NCBI GenBank assembly: GCA_963787425.1
Contig: CAWBCV010000005.1
Coordinates: 1-64,000, forward strand
DNA length: 64,000 nucleotides
Source: AP-15 sp963787425
GTDB lineage: Bacteria; Pseudomonadota; Alphaproteobacteria; ATCC43930; CGMCC-115725
Direction of reading: 5' to 3'
The first letter of the stretch is position 1; every line of letters starts with the position of its first letter. A model generated the notes under the pieces. That model did no database searches and was not told the DNA's origin. It saw only the letters and a program-made list of their open reading frames with translations. Shown here piece by piece: positions 1 through 8,121 of the stretch. Both the position numbers and the translations under genes were made by a program.

Positions 1-71
1 GCTGACGAGCAGAAAACGCGAGCACCCATATTCGATGCCACCAACCGTGACACGACTACTATGCCGGCGAG

Positions 72-1100
72 TTACTCGCAGAGGTTGCGGCCAATCGGTC
101 GCACAACCAAATAATATAAGCACAGTTGCCGCTCTTGCCCCCGCTCTGCCACCCGGTATGAGAAATCCAGGTAGCCGAGCCCAAAACCGGTGCCCGCCCG
201 GTGCCGCAACTCTCTGCCCAGCTCAGTCCCAAGTGCTGCCGCGTCGCTGATCCCGCCCTCGCGCCGGCCGCGGATCTCGTCGCTGCCATCCGGCTTCAGC
301 AGCAAGCCTTCGAGCATCAGCCGGCCGCCGTCTATCTCGGCGAGCCCGGCGATCGGGGTGAGGCCAGAGCCGTCGAGGGCGGCAAGCATGGCACGCTCGG
401 CACTGACACACGCCGCGCTTATCGCGTCATGAAACGGCTCCACTAGCCGGTGCACCATTTCGTCCGCGGCACGACATTCGATGGCAAGGGCGCCTTGTCC
501 GACCGCGGGCAGCATGACCTCACGGGACAGGATCTCGACAGCGCGACCGGCTTCGCCGAGGCGTTCGAGGCCGCATTGCGCCAACACGAGCGCATCGACT
601 TCGCCGGCGTCGAGCTTTCGCATTCGCGTGTTGACATTCCCGCGAATCGATACGATCGCAAGGTCCGGGCGGCGCTGCAACAGCTGAGCTTGGCGCCGCA
701 ACGAAGCAGTGCCGACGCGCGCGCCTGCCGGTAAGGAAGCCAAGCTCGTCGGGTGGGTCGACAATAGCGCATCACGGGGGTCGTCACGCGGCAGCACGCA
801 GGCGATCGCGAGCCGGTTGGGGAGCCAAGTCTCAAGATCTTTCAGCGAGTGTACTGCCAGATCGATACGCTGAGCGAGCAAAGCCTCCTCTATCTCTTTG
901 GCGAACAGTCCCTTGCCGCCGATCTCGGCGAGCAGGCGGTCCTGCACCCGGTCGCCAGTGGTGCGGATGATGACGATCTCGATGCCCCCCTTCTCAGCGA
1001 GTTCGGGGTGGGCTGAGGTCAAGGTGTCGGCGACTAGAGCGGTCTGACGCAGTGCCATCGGGCTGCCGCGGGTACCGATGCAGAGAGGGCGAAGGCGCAT
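72..1100 (-). CDS. hemC: Hydroxymethylbilane synthase-like protein lacking the cofactor cysteine
   Basis: 342 aa. Family hallmarks are clear: GTRGSPMALRQ at the N-terminus (residues 9-19), VHSLKD with the catalytic-type Asp88, TASLRRQ (131-137) and RGNVNTRMRKLD (153-164). The family joins four porphobilinogens into hydroxymethylbilane in the cytoplasm, using a dipyrromethane cofactor held by a cysteine in the loop DGSCRTPIA. Here the loop reads DGSGLTPIAG (243-252): Gly246 (codon GGC, bases 363-365) replaces that cysteine and Leu replaces Arg. The usual VPT after KD is LET. Residues from about 310 on (YLDFSYRVAE...) look like read-through into foreign DNA, because the usual C-terminus ends near FGLG. 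The protein may be inactive, or may use a different cofactor anchor. It is divergent from the rest of the haem block. Confidence 0.88.
   Translation of the reverse strand: MRLRPLCIGTRGSPMALRQTALVADTLTSAHPELAEKGGIEIVIIRTTGDRVQDRLLAEIGGKGLFAKEIEEALLAQRIDLAVHSLKDLETWLPNRLAIACVLPRDDPRDALLSTHPTSLASLPAGARVGTASLRRQAQLLQRRPDLAIVSIRGNVNTRMRKLDAGEVDALVLAQCGLERLGEAGRAVEILSREVMLPAVGQGALAIECRAADEMVHRLVEPFHDAISAACVSAERAMLAALDGSGLTPIAGLAEIDGGRLMLEGLLLKPDGSDEIRGRREGGISDAAALGTELGRELRHRAGTGFGLGYLDFSYRVAERGQERQLCLYYLVVRPIGRNLCE
154..168 (-). repeat. 15-bp inverted copy, left edge of the haem block
   Basis: CGGTATGAGAAATCC lies here. Its exact reverse complement is at 12564-12578, directly after ccmI. The left copy falls within the anomalous C-terminal tail of hemC. 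Such placement resembles terminal inverted repeats of a mobile element or recombination ends, but no transposase is attached. Confidence 0.55.
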
Positions 1101-1731
1101 GGGCGTTCTCCTGGCCGCCTGTTCTAGCCTGCTTCACCAACCGTTCCAACTCCCGCGCTTACCTCTCCGGCAGCAACTCATCCTACATCAGTGACTCGAG
1201 CAAACGAGCAGCCACGCCGACATGGTTGAGCGCCCCGGGAATGCCGAAAAGGTGGGCACGAGTAGCAGGAAGCGGCGAGTCGACCGCTACCGTCATCGTC
1301 TGGCAGGTGATCTTGGGGTTCCCCAGCCGCTGAGAGCCGCGATGATCAGCGCGCGAATCTCGCACGACAGAGCCGTCGCGAACTCGCGAACAGTACCAGG
1401 AGCGTCAGTAAGGCGACTACACCGTTGATCGTTTCGCATCCCCAGATGCGCTGACAGACCACTCGATTTTGACCTGAACTTTGTTGTGGTGCCCGCAGCA
1501 ATTAACGCGTTTGCCGAGCAGGCGCTATGTCGGAAGCTTATCGGCGCGATGCCAAAGGGGCATTTCGTTAGCGGCTGCGTACTCAATAGATTTGCTCTGG
1601 TGGAAAAACCCTGGAGCTTGATGTGCACGATGCTACTCGCATCACAAGACGCGGTGCTGCGTCGCCGCCGCGCTTCGCGCAGGCGAGACAATCACCTACC
1701 CCAATGACGCCCCGAAAAAGTTGAGACAGAC
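1101..1731. other. Intergenic stretch with one repeat, no convincing gene
   Basis: This 630-bp gap between divergent hemC and the RclC-like gene has short open frames but none with recognisable family motifs. Its right half carries the first copy of an imperfect repeat (about 1526-1625) whose second copy lies before ccmC. Promoters for both flanking genes should be here, but none stands out. Confidence 0.5.
1526..1625 (+). repeat. Imperfect ~100-bp repeat, copy 1
   Basis: From ATGTCGGAAGCTTATCGG onward this stretch matches 6977-7080 (ATGTCGGACGCTTATCGG...), with roughly three quarters identity by eye over about 80 bp. Both copies contain a short frame beginning ATG-TCG-GA and ending in a stop, and both contain the shared word ATAGATTTGC. 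Each copy lies 80-110 bp upstream of a membrane-protein gene (RclC-like here, ccmC there). It could be a shared leader or regulatory region, or the remnant of a duplicated gene start. Confidence 0.7.
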
Positions 1732-2274
1732 GTGGTCTCATTCTTAAAGATTGCGGAGAAATCCGCTGGTTCTCGTGGGTCACTGGTCCTTCTCCGCTGG
1801 GCCCTCGTCGTTATTTTCCTGTGGTTCGGTGGAATGAAGTTTACCAGCTACGAGGCCAACGCCATCGCACCGTTCATTGCCGACAGCCCGATCATGAGGT
1901 GGCTTCACCTTGTGTTCGGCGTGCAGGGAGCAAGCTATGCGATCGGGATTGTCGAGCTTTCAACGGCCATTGCACTCATTGTCGGCGCGTTCAATCCCTT
2001 CGCCTCTGCGCTCGGGGCGGCAATGTCCTGTTTGACGTATGTCATCACACTGTCCTTTTTCCTAAGTACGCCCGGCGTAGCCGAGCAGACGGCGCGTGGA
2101 TTTCCGGCTATCTCGGCTCCAATCGGGCAGTTCCTGCTCAAGGACCTAGTGCTCCTCGCAGCTTCTCTCTGCCTGCTCCTGGCGTCTGTACAACTGCATT
2201 CGAACAAAGCCCGGCAGTGGATCGCGCCGGTAAAGGAGAGGCAAGATAATGTCGAGATACCGCAAGAATCCTGA
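1732..2274 (+). CDS. RclC/YkgB-like DUF417 membrane protein
   Basis: 180 aa from a GTG start. It has about four hydrophobic segments, with LLRWALVVIFLWFGGMKF near the N-terminus; the motif WFGGMKFT followed by YEA...I.P.I..SP is typical of the DUF417 family (E. coli YkgB and RclC, the latter linked to reactive chlorine resistance). It is an inner-membrane protein of unknown mechanism. A broken methionine sulfoxide reductase start overlaps its 3' end, which suggests an original two-gene oxidative-stress operon. Confidence 0.8.
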   Translation: MVSFLKIAEKSAGSRGSLVLLRWALVVIFLWFGGMKFTSYEANAIAPFIADSPIMRWLHLVFGVQGASYAIGIVELSTAIALIVGAFNPFASALGAAMSCLTYVITLSFFLSTPGVAEQTARGFPAISAPIGQFLLKDLVLLAASLCLLLASVQLHSNKARQWIAPVKERQDNVEIPQES

Positions 2275-2501
2275 AGCCGTCCCGTCTCACGCCCGCGCAA
2301 TATCAGGTAACACAACGTGACGGAATGGAACGGCCCTTTGCGAACGCCTATTGGGACAATAAGGAGCCGGGTATTTACGTGGACGTCGTGTCAGGCGAGC
2401 CGCTGTTCGCTTCGATCAATAAATTCGAAAGCAGCTCTGGTTGGCCCGATGAGCTCGAAAGGGAAGGCTACGGCATCTACCGCAAGCTGTTCGAGCCTTA
2501 A
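2249..2501 (+). pseudogene. msrB: Methionine-R-sulfoxide reductase (MsrB) remnant
   Basis: It starts at ATG 2249 after the ribosome site AAAGGAGAGG, inside the end of the DUF417 gene. The first frame reads MSRYRKNPEAV. Adding one base near 2278 moves into RLTPAQYQVTQRDGMERP and EPGIYVDVVSGEPLF, the N-terminal signature of MsrB. The frame ends at TAA 2499-2501, before any of the catalytic C-terminal half. It is therefore both frameshifted and truncated. Intact MsrB reduces methionine-R-sulfoxide. Confidence 0.75.
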
Positions 2502-2662
2502 AAGAAGGAATAGCGCCATCGCCCGATTGACCGAACGGGTGATGTATGCGGGCCCCTGCGCACAGCAACGGCTAGCGGATGCCCCGTCGAAATCGAGACC
2601 GCCTAATTCGTCACAGCCGTTGGGCGGCAGCTCGTCTGAATCGTTGAATGAAAGGACCCATG

Positions 2663-3160
2663 ATGAAGCGACTCGCTCCCGCCATTCTGGCGGCCTGGGC
2701 TGCCTTGATCGTCCCCGCCCATGCCGACGGCGACCCCGCGAAGGGCCATCAGGTGTTCAAGCAGTGCGCGTTCTGCCACGCGATTGGGCCGCACGCGAGG
2801 CTCATGGTCGGGCCACCGTTGAATGGTGTTGTTGGCCGCGTCTGGGGGAACTGGCCGCGGTACAGCTACTCGCCCGGGCTCGTCGCCGGGCACAAGGCCG
2901 GCAAGGTTTGGGACGACGCTGCTCTGGATCGATGGCTGACTGCGCCGCAGAAGATGGTGCCCGGGACGAAAATGGCGTTGGACGGCTTGGATGACCCCCA
3001 ACAGCGGGCCGACGTGATCGCATATCTCAAGCAGTTCGATGAACGCGGTGCGAAGGTAACCGGGACGGACGGCGAGGCTCCGCCAAGCGGCAGAGTAGAC
3101 CCCAGTAATCCGCGGCCGGCGCTCGACCGAACTCGCGGCGACGCGGCGGCCCTTCGATGA
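2663..3160 (+). CDS. Periplasmic class I c-type cytochrome
   Basis: About 165 aa. A signal peptide (MKRLAPAILAAWAALIVPAHA) is followed by one haem site CAFCH and a distal methionine in VPGTKMAL, the plan of cytochrome c2/c552-type electron carriers. The C-terminal 35 residues are a proline- and charge-rich tail beyond the usual fold. AAAGGA lies 6 nt before ATG 2663; an in-frame ATG at 2648 is possible but lacks that spacing. It lies between msrB remnants and hemA. It is probably the electron acceptor for the neighbouring P460-type cytochrome (inference) and a substrate of the ccm genes downstream. Confidence 0.85.
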   Translation: MKRLAPAILAAWAALIVPAHADGDPAKGHQVFKQCAFCHAIGPHARLMVGPPLNGVVGRVWGNWPRYSYSPGLVAGHKAGKVWDDAALDRWLTAPQKMVPGTKMALDGLDDPQQRADVIAYLKQFDERGAKVTGTDGEAPPSGRVDPSNPRPALDRTRGDAAALR

Positions 3161-3189
3161 TCCGAAGCGACAGCGAGGAAGACGTTACG

Positions 3190-4446
3190 ATGACATTGCG
3201 CAATCATTTTCATTCGTTCCTCGACAGCGTGCATCGGGAAGACCGGTACCGCATCTTTACGGATCTTGAGCGGCGCGCCGATCACCCACCCTATGCTTTA
3301 TGGCGCAGTGAGGGGATGTCGTGCGAGGTCGTCGTCTGGTGTTCGAACGATTATCTCGGTATGGGACGCCACCCCGCTGTCGTCGACGCCATGGCTGAGA
3401 CCGCGCGACAGATGGGTGCCGGCGCCGGGGGCACGAGGAACATCTCGGGCAACACCCATGCCGTCGTCACACTCGAGGCCGAGCTCGCCGATCTGCATCG
3501 CAAGGAGGCCGCCCTCGCCTTCTCGTCCGGCTATGTGTCCAATGAAGCGGCGCTCGGCACGATCGGGCGGTTGCTGCCGAATTGCCTCATTCTCTCGGAC
3601 GAGAAGAACCATGCCTCGATGATCGCCGGAATTCGCGCGAGCGGGGCCGAAAAGCGCATCTTCCGGCATAATGATCTTGGCCATCTCGAGGAGCTGCTGC
3701 GGGAAACAGAGCACAGCCGGCCCAAGGTCGTAGCTTTCGAATCGCTTTACTCGATGGATGGCGATATCGCCCCGATCGGGCCTATCTGCGATTTGGCCAC
3801 GAAATTCGGGGCGCTTACTTATCTCGATGAAGTGCATGCCGTCGGTCTCTACGGTCCCCACGGCGCCGGCATTGCCGAGCGCGATGGGGTTATGGACCGT
3901 GTCGATGTCATCGAAGGGACACTGGCGAAGGGCTTCGGGGTCGTGGGTGGTTACGTAGCAGCTGATGCGGTGATCTGCGACGCGATCCGTTCGGGCGCGC
4001 CGAGCTTCATCTTCACGACCGCAATGCCGCCGGCGGTCGCCGCCGCCGCCACACAGAGCATCGCCCATTTGAAGAGATCGGTCGCGGAACGAGTCGCCCA
4101 TCGATTGCAGGTCGACAAGACGCGCCGGGCCTTGCGCAAAGCCGGCATTCCGATGATGTCGTCGCAATCGCATATCATTCCCGTCCCGGTTGGCGATCCC
4201 GCTCTCTGCCGGGAGGCCTCAACGATGCTCCTCGAGCGGTATGCCATCTATGTCCAGCCAATCAATTATCCAACGGTACCGCGGCGCACCGAGCGGCTTC
4301 GCATCACGCCGACGCCGTTCCATAACGATCGGCTGATCGAGGACCTGGCGAAGGCGCTGCGGGAAGTTTGGGAGGGACTGGGGCTGCCAAGAAAAACCGG
4401 CGTGGTTCCAATATCGACTTTGGCGCGCTTCCGACCGGCCGCTTGA
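3190..4446 (+). CDS. hemA: 5-aminolevulinate synthase
   Basis: 418 aa, a PLP enzyme that condenses glycine with succinyl-CoA to aminolevulinate, the first step of haem synthesis in alphaproteobacteria. The pattern is complete: ..RYRIFTDLERR near the start, CSNDYLGMGRHP, GAGGTRNISGNTHAV, the cofactor Asp in YLDEVHAVGLYG, and the Schiff-base lysine 247 in TLAKGFGVVGGY. The C-terminus has INYPTVPRRTERLRITPTP. The start at 3190 fits the family N-terminus and has AGGAAG about 9 nt upstream; an in-frame ATG at 3157 overlaps the cytochrome gene. This copy probably boosts haem supply for the cytochrome genes around it. Confidence 0.93.
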   Translation: MTLRNHFHSFLDSVHREDRYRIFTDLERRADHPPYALWRSEGMSCEVVVWCSNDYLGMGRHPAVVDAMAETARQMGAGAGGTRNISGNTHAVVTLEAELADLHRKEAALAFSSGYVSNEAALGTIGRLLPNCLILSDEKNHASMIAGIRASGAEKRIFRHNDLGHLEELLRETEHSRPKVVAFESLYSMDGDIAPIGPICDLATKFGALTYLDEVHAVGLYGPHGAGIAERDGVMDRVDVIEGTLAKGFGVVGGYVAADAVICDAIRSGAPSFIFTTAMPPAVAAAATQSIAHLKRSVAERVAHRLQVDKTRRALRKAGIPMMSSQSHIIPVPVGDPALCREASTMLLERYAIYVQPINYPTVPRRTERLRITPTPFHNDRLIEDLAKALREVWEGLGLPRKTGVVPISTLARFRPAA

Positions 4447-4747
4447 CCCTTGGTCGACCTTGTGCGGAGGCGCGTGCCGTCGTCTGCGCCAGCGCCGGTG
4501 GGCGGGAGAGTGGAGGGGGGAAGGTGGTAGTGTGTGGAAGAGGGGGGGGTGTTTCAATTCGCAGGCCGAAGCGGGCGCCATCCGGCAGATGAGACGGCTG
4601 CCGTGCCGCGACGGTGCTTACGGGTGCAGTTCCTCCTCCCATGGCCTCGATGGCCCTTTCAGCTGAGCGGGGAATTCCCATACTTTTCGCAACCAAACGC
4701 GGCCGCCTAAGCGGCGACTTTCTCCCACAATCCCGAGAGACTCGAGG
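4447..4747. other. Intergenic, strongly G-rich tract
   Basis: No gene is seen. Bases about 4497-4552 are almost entirely purine on this strand, with runs of six and eight G separated by short spacers (AGTGGAGGGGGGAAGG then GAAGAGGGGGGGGTG). This could form a G-quadruplex or be a polymerase-slippage site between hemA and the DUF4331 gene. Confidence 0.6.
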
Positions 4748-5821
4748 ATGTCCCATCATTTCGACACACCGACGGCGCAGGAAGACCCTCGCATCAACGT
4801 CTGTGACTTCTACCTGTTTCCCGGAGGTCCCGGAACGGCAGTGATGGCGATGACAGTAAATCCGGATGCCGGGATTTCCGCGCCGGATACATTTCGCGAC
4901 GAAGCCCTTTACGCGTTCCGCTTTGACCTCAACAACGATGCCCGCGAGGAACTGACTTTCAAAGCGCGGTTCGGCGCCGCCATGCACGCCGATGGTGACG
5001 AACGCAAGCGCACGCAGACCTTCGAAGTACGCCGGGCGACCGTTCAGGCCGCATTGCAAGGAGCGGACGGCGACCTGATCGTCATGGGCCGCACCGGCGA
5101 AGTGATCAGGACCGGCTCGGGAGTGACGGCCTTTGCCGGCCTGGCGCCGGATCTTTTCGCGGGCGACGCTGTAGCTCTGAGCGCCTTTCGGAATGCCCTT
5201 TTCAAGGAGGGTAGGTTCGACCCGGACGCATTTCAGAACCGCAAGAACTTCTTCGCGAAGCGGAACGTCACAGCCATCGTCATCGAGGTACCCAGTCGGT
5301 CGATCGGTCGAGGATTGGTGCATGGGTGGGCGACGGCATCGCTCTATGGCCACGCCCCGGAAGTCCAGGTCTCACGTTGGGGACTTCCGCTCATCACGAA
5401 CGTGTTCATTCCGGACCTCGAGATGCGTGAAGCCTTCAATCGCGCGACCCCGACCGAAGATCTCGAGCGCTTCGCTCCGCAAATCGGCCAAGTCGCCGAG
5501 ATGCTGACCAGGCTCGCTGGTTCGGCGAGCGATCCGAGCGACTATGCGAAGCAGTTGATCGCCCGACTTTGCCCGACAACTCTGCCGTATAGTCTCGATA
5601 CGCCGGCCGCGTTTGACGTGGCCAGCTTTAACGGACGGGCGCTGACAGATGACGCGACGGACGTGATCCTGACATTGGCGACGAACACGGCGCTCAGCGA
5701 CGGCGTAATCCCAGATAAGAATCGGACTCGCGACGAGTTCCCATATTTCGGGGAACCGTACACGGCCGCTGAGCAAGCAGGCGTCGTTCCGGCCCGACCG
5801 CGGGCGAAGAAGACGTGGTAG
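4748..5821 (+). CDS. DUF4331 family protein
   Basis: 357 aa. It begins MSHHFDTP, then INVCDFYLFPG, TVNPDAG and a late block NGRALTDDATDVIL, the order seen in the DUF4331 family (function unknown, often near cytochrome or peroxidase genes in proteobacteria). The ATG at 4748 has no strong Shine-Dalgarno sequence, although CGAGAGACTCGAGG precedes it. No signal peptide is obvious. It sits between hemA and the cytochrome P460 gene, so a redox-linked role is possible but unproven. Confidence 0.75.
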   Translation: MSHHFDTPTAQEDPRINVCDFYLFPGGPGTAVMAMTVNPDAGISAPDTFRDEALYAFRFDLNNDAREELTFKARFGAAMHADGDERKRTQTFEVRRATVQAALQGADGDLIVMGRTGEVIRTGSGVTAFAGLAPDLFAGDAVALSAFRNALFKEGRFDPDAFQNRKNFFAKRNVTAIVIEVPSRSIGRGLVHGWATASLYGHAPEVQVSRWGLPLITNVFIPDLEMREAFNRATPTEDLERFAPQIGQVAEMLTRLAGSASDPSDYAKQLIARLCPTTLPYSLDTPAAFDVASFNGRALTDDATDVILTLATNTALSDGVIPDKNRTRDEFPYFGEPYTAAEQAGVVPARPRAKKTW

Positions 5822-5895
5822 TGCGTGTTCTTCGTGGCTCGAACGCAGCACACAGCAAAGACAGCCGGCGCTCATGCGCGAGAAGAACGACCGTC

Positions 5896-6497
5896 ATGCT
5901 GGTCTGGCCGTTCGTGCTGGCGGGATCGCTGGCGGTAGCGGCTTACGGCGTGAGTTCGAGGGCCACATCGGGACCGGATGTCGCGCCGACCGCGCACGCG
6001 ATTGTGCGAGCGAGTTTCGACTCAGGCGGACGCGTCAAGATCCCCGTCGGATATCGTCAATGGTGGAATATCGGCACCAGGTACAAGCCCGACGGAACCA
6101 GCATTCTGGACGGGCTTCCGCTCAAGGTCCCGGAAATAATGAATGCGTACGTCCAAAATGGCCCGACGGAAGTCAGATCGTCAAGGAAATGAGTACGATA
6201 CAGGTCGGGGAGGGCTGCAATGCTACCACGCGTATCTGCAAAAAGGATATTGGGAGCGGCATCTTTCAGGCTGGCTATATCGGCCTCGGCATGATGGTGA
6301 AGGACGCAAAGCGCTTTCCCGACGCCCCAGGCAACTGGGCTTATTTCAGTTTCGGCCACAAGGCCCCGCCATATGACAGCACCTCGCCCGTACGCATGAA
6401 AGATCAGTGCGAGGCTTGCCACGGGACTCTTGCCTCCGAAACCGACTACGTGATTTCTCGCGCGCATATCGGGTTGGTAACGAAGAGCGGGAAATAG
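5896..6497 (+). pseudogene. Cytochrome P460 family gene with a one-base frameshift
   Basis: The first frame gives a signal anchor (MLVWPFVLAGSLAVAA) and IPVGYRQWWNIGTRYKPDG. The second gives WPDGSQIVKEM and, near the C-terminus, CEACHG...DYVISRAHIGL, the haem site and tail of cytochrome P460 proteins, which oxidise hydroxylamine or act on NO. The frames join at an A-run at 6155-6158: adding one A restores VQKWPDGSQIVKE, the expected family sequence. As read, translation stops at 6190-6192 before the haem site. A sequencing error is a real possibility, as the rest of the gene is clean. Confidence 0.82.
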
Positions 6498-6561
6498 CGA
6501 TCTTTATGCGCCCGCGCCCACGCGCCATCGACGAAGCTTAACCTGAATCGAAGCTGCCGCT

Positions 6562-6790
6562 GCGGCCGCACTTCTGGACGCCATCGAGACGGTTGCCGCG
6601 AGTCTCGATGCGGCCGCTCGCATTATCGAGACGCACGGGTTCGCAGGCTATACGAAGAACGCCATGGCCGAGTTGGCCGTGTTAGCATCGGCTCGCTTTA
6701 TCAGTACTTCCCCGTCCAAGGACGCCATCACGTCGAACTGCTGCAGCGGGAGGCAGTCGAACAGTTAGCCTGCTTTCAGGAGACCACGGC
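6562..6790 (+). pseudogene. TetR-family repressor remnant
   Basis: One frame reads ETVAASLDAAARIIETHG and FAGYTKNAMAELA. After a lost base the next frame reads SIGSLYQYFP, after an extra C it reads SKDAI, and after another indel VELLQREAVEQLACFQETTA. Together these form the helix-turn-helix and start of helix 5 of a TetR repressor. The ligand-binding half is not recognisable. It lies between the P460 gene and ccmC and may once have controlled them. Confidence 0.75.
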
Positions 6791-6975
6791 GCCGGAGGGA
6801 TCACCGATGCAACCAGCATGGCGGTGATCGGACATGGTCGCGTTCGCGATCGGGTCGAGCGCGCCGTGTACGGCTATCTCGGTGCGAAACGTGTGACGGG
6901 AGTCGTTCAGTGCGCTGGGCACCACACCGGTGTGAGGGGCTCTTTCGTCCGTTATTCGTGCACGCGCAGAAAACG

Positions 6976-7080
6976 CCATGTCGGACGCTTATCGGCCCGA
7001 TGCCCTAGCGGCATTTCACTGGTGGCTGTGTGCTCCATAGATTTGCCCCATCGACAAAGCTCTGGAGGCTTGAAGTGACA
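6976..7080 (+). repeat. Imperfect ~100-bp repeat, copy 2
   Basis: This is the second copy of the element at 1526-1625, here 78 bp before ccmC. Read from ATG 6978 it encodes a 20-codon frame starting MSDAYRPDALAAF and ending at TAG; copy 1 starts MSEAYRRDAKGAF and ends sooner. The similarity is higher in the first 75 bp than after. It could be a leader peptide, a regulatory region, or a decayed duplicated gene. Confidence 0.7.
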
Positions 7081-7157
7081 CAAGATTGCGACCGTGTCGA
7101 CGCTGACCGACACCCTTGCTTACGCTCCGATGATAGCTGGCGAGGAAACGAAGGCCA

Positions 7158-7937
7158 ATGATCACCCGGTTCGCCAACCCGGCTCGGTTCATGCGGATCA
7201 GCGTCGCAGTTTTGCCTTGGTGCGCCTGGGCGAGCGCGGCGGTCATCGCGGTCGGGCTATATCTGGCCTTGATCACGGCACCACCCGATTATCAGCAGGG
7301 TGAATCCGTCCGCATCATGTATGTCCATGTCCCGGCTGCGTGGCTGGCGCTCAATGTTTATTTGTTTGTCGCGGCGGCAAGCGGCGTCGCCCTGGTCTGG
7401 CGTCATCCTCTGGCTGAAATCGCGGCTCGCTCGGCGGCCCCGATCGGCGCCGTTTTCACTTTTGTCTGCCTGGTCACCGGCTCCTTGTGGGGTCGGCCGA
7501 TGTGGGGCACCTGGTGGGTGTGGGACGCGCGCCTGACGTCGGTGCTCGTGCTGCTCTTTCTCTATCTCGGGTACATAGCGCTGGTGAACGGGTTCGACGA
7601 CCCGGCGCGTGGCGGGCGGGCGGGGTCGGTCTTGGCCTTAGTCGGGGTCGTAAATTTGCCGATCATCAAATTTTCGGTTGACTGGTGGAATACATTGCAC
7701 CAGCCGGCGAGCGTGCTGCGGCTCGGTAAGCCCACGATCGTGGCCTCGATGCTGGTGCCGCTGTTGGTCATGGCTCTGGGGTTCATGCTGCTGTTCGTGA
7801 CCTTGCTTATCGTGCGCATGGGCACAGAACTCAACGAACGCAAGTCGCAGGCACTGCGCCTCAACGGCATGCGCGCGCGCCCCAGCGCGGCCGCGGCCGG
7901 AGGGCCCGTCCCGGCGAGCCCGGCAGCGCTGCGGTGA
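7158..7937 (+). CDS. ccmC: Haem exporter/delivery protein CcmC
   Basis: 259 aa with six hydrophobic helices. It holds the tryptophan-rich WWD motif WGRPMWGTWWVWDARLTS (residues 111-128) flanked by the conserved histidines in MYVHVPAAW (His57) and LHQPAS. CcmC presents haem to CcmE on the periplasmic side of the inner membrane. It opens a tight ccmC-D-E-G-F-H-I run. The CcmAB ATP-binding partners are not in this cluster. Confidence 0.95.
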   Translation: MITRFANPARFMRISVAVLPWCAWASAAVIAVGLYLALITAPPDYQQGESVRIMYVHVPAAWLALNVYLFVAAASGVALVWRHPLAEIAARSAAPIGAVFTFVCLVTGSLWGRPMWGTWWVWDARLTSVLVLLFLYLGYIALVNGFDDPARGGRAGSVLALVGVVNLPIIKFSVDWWNTLHQPASVLRLGKPTIVASMLVPLLVMALGFMLLFVTLLIVRMGTELNERKSQALRLNGMRARPSAAAAGGPVPASPAALR

Positions 7938-7944
7938 CGGAACG

Positions 7945-8121
7945 ATGATGAGCGCGATCGCCACTTATTTCGCGATGGGCGGCTTTGCCGTTTATGTCTG
8001 GCCGGCTTACGCGCTGACCGCAGCCGTGCTTGGCGGGTTCGCGCTCTTTTCCTGGTGGCGTTGTCGCGCCAGTGCGCGCAGCCTCGATAAGCTGCAGCGG
8101 CAGCTCGGGGCACGGCGATGA
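7945..8121 (+). CDS. ccmD: Haem exporter protein CcmD
   Basis: A 58-aa small membrane protein. It has one transmembrane helix (about residues 12-38, with VYVWPAYALTAAVLGG) and a basic tail CRASARSLDKLQRQL, the usual CcmD plan. CcmD holds CcmC and CcmE together and helps release holo-CcmE. The gene starts 7 nt after ccmC, and its TGA overlaps the ccmE ATG (ATGA at 8118-8121), implying translational coupling. Confidence 0.88.
   Translation: MMSAIATYFAMGGFAVYVWPAYALTAAVLGGFALFSWWRCRASARSLDKLQRQLGARR

Noticed and set aside
1183..1365. 60-aa minus frame upstream of hemC
   Set aside because: The sequence looks partly coding (PLPATRAHLFGIPGALNHVG) but no family could be named and no ribosome site fits.
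3298..4173. 291-aa minus frame opposite hemA
   Set aside because: hemA motifs on the plus strand are complete; no motif on this strand.
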